From Shewanella sp. MTB7 (GTDB taxonomy: Bacteria > Pseudomonadota > Gammaproteobacteria > Enterobacterales > Shewanellaceae): a stretch of 64,000 nucleotides of DNA. Below, one piece after another: positions 63,745 to 64,000 of the stretch (its first letter is position 1; each line of letters begins with the position of its first letter). A program made the translations under genes and the position numbers. The notes beneath the pieces were generated by a model. It made no database searches. It was not told where the DNA came from and saw only the letters and a list, made by a program, of their open reading frames with translations. The DNA is taken from positions 1,178,001-1,242,000 of the forward strand of contig NZ_CP085636.1 in the NCBI RefSeq assembly GCF_027571385.1, read 5' to 3'.

Positions 63745-64000
63745 ATGTCAGACAAACAGATAGAGAGTCAGAAAGGCGAAAGCGCAGAAGCGAGTACAGA
63801 GGCATTGCAAGATAAAGCTCACCGACTCAGAGAAAAGTTACTCCCTGAAATTGAGCGTTTTAAAACAGAGCGCTCAACCTTGCAACTGGCCACTCAAGAT
63901 GCCGCAGGAGTGCCGAACGCCAGCTATGCGCCATTCGCTTTGGCCGATGATGGCTTCTATATTTTAGTCAGCGAACTTGCTCGTCATGGCACCAACTTAA
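63745..64000 (+). CDS. hutZ: haem-degrading protein HutZ, cut by the right edge
   Basis: ATG at 63745 after AGAGAGAAG. The visible 85 residues have a charged N-terminal helix, then LATQDAAGVPNASYAPFALA and GFYILVSELARHGTNL, the start of the split-barrel flavin-fold of HutZ/HugZ. HutZ oxidatively opens haem to release iron. The remaining half lies beyond the window. It follows hutX by 62 bp. Confidence 0.9.
   Translation, partial: MSDKQIESQKGESAEASTEALQDKAHRLREKLLPEIERFKTERSTLQLATQDAAGVPNASYAPFALADDGFYILVSELARHGTNL

Overview
The window looks like chromosome from a marine gammaproteobacterium, most likely Shewanella. This is an inference from gene content: a hutW/hmuTUV/exbBD/tonB/hutA-hutX-hutZ haem locus, DUF2956, a B12 salvage and nucleotide-loop cluster, several TonB-dependent receptors, and short dispersed repeats with terminal inverted repeats. 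No tRNA, rRNA, CRISPR array, integrase or intact transposase was seen. The repeats are the only mobile-looking DNA.

Layout. 1-8 kb: cobalamin uptake and assembly (BtuC-type permease cut by the left edge, cobT, cobS, cobU, cobQ, btuR-type adenosyltransferase, BtuF-type binding protein), interrupted by a MITE-like element and other intergenic repeats. 8-13.7 kb: a MAPEG protein, then a minus-strand group of RND pump adaptor, RND pump, a broken DUF2892 membrane protein and a single-domain rhodanese. 13.7-22.1 kb: a membrane-export operon (HlyD-like adaptor, an unrecognised small membrane protein, MacB/LolD-type ATPase, two FtsX-type permeases) followed by its own NtrC-type regulator and sensor kinase. 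A sigma-54 promoter preceded by repeated GCGGACA motifs sits in front. 22.1-25.2 kb: small enzymes (GGCT-like, GFA-like, VOC-like with a GACTTA microsatellite) and an AraC/GyrI regulator broken by a nonsense codon and a 265-bp MITE.

25.2-32.8 kb: an apparent amide-catabolism regulon: MarR regulator, a leaderless AmiC-like ligand-binding protein, a TonB receptor and amidase on the minus strand, and an acyl-CoA ligase divergent from the amidase. Nearly the same 18-bp palindrome lies in both divergent promoter regions, which ties the MarR protein to the catabolic genes. 32.9-39 kb: a large DUF1566 lipoprotein, then a decayed sensory locus (periplasmic-binding-protein remnant plus a frameshifted CHASE8-like/GGDEF protein). 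39.2-42 kb: DUF924 and a pair of YdbS/YdbT-like PH-domain membrane proteins. 42.1-52.4 kb: a hydantoinase/oxoprolinase-type cluster: MalT-like LuxR regulator, divergent TonB receptor, GAF protein, HyuA, HyuB and an Asp/Glu-hydantoin racemase, with overlapping start/stop codons in most of the operon.

52.5-54.4 kb: a small winged-helix protein, a one-domain voltage-gated cation channel and DUF2956. 54.5-64 kb: the complete haem locus. hutW, hmuTUV and tonB-exbB-exbD run on the minus strand; the haem receptor, hutX and hutZ (cut by the right edge) run on the plus strand. Fur-box-like sequences lie before hutW and before the receptor. The receptor brings haem across the outer membrane using TonB-ExbB-ExbD energy, HmuTUV moves it across the inner membrane, and HutX/HutZ/HutW handle it in the cytoplasm.

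The best candidates for undescribed biology are the sigma-54-controlled export operon with its unknown small protein, and the MarR/AmiC-like amide regulon. Product names rest on motif recognition without database searches.
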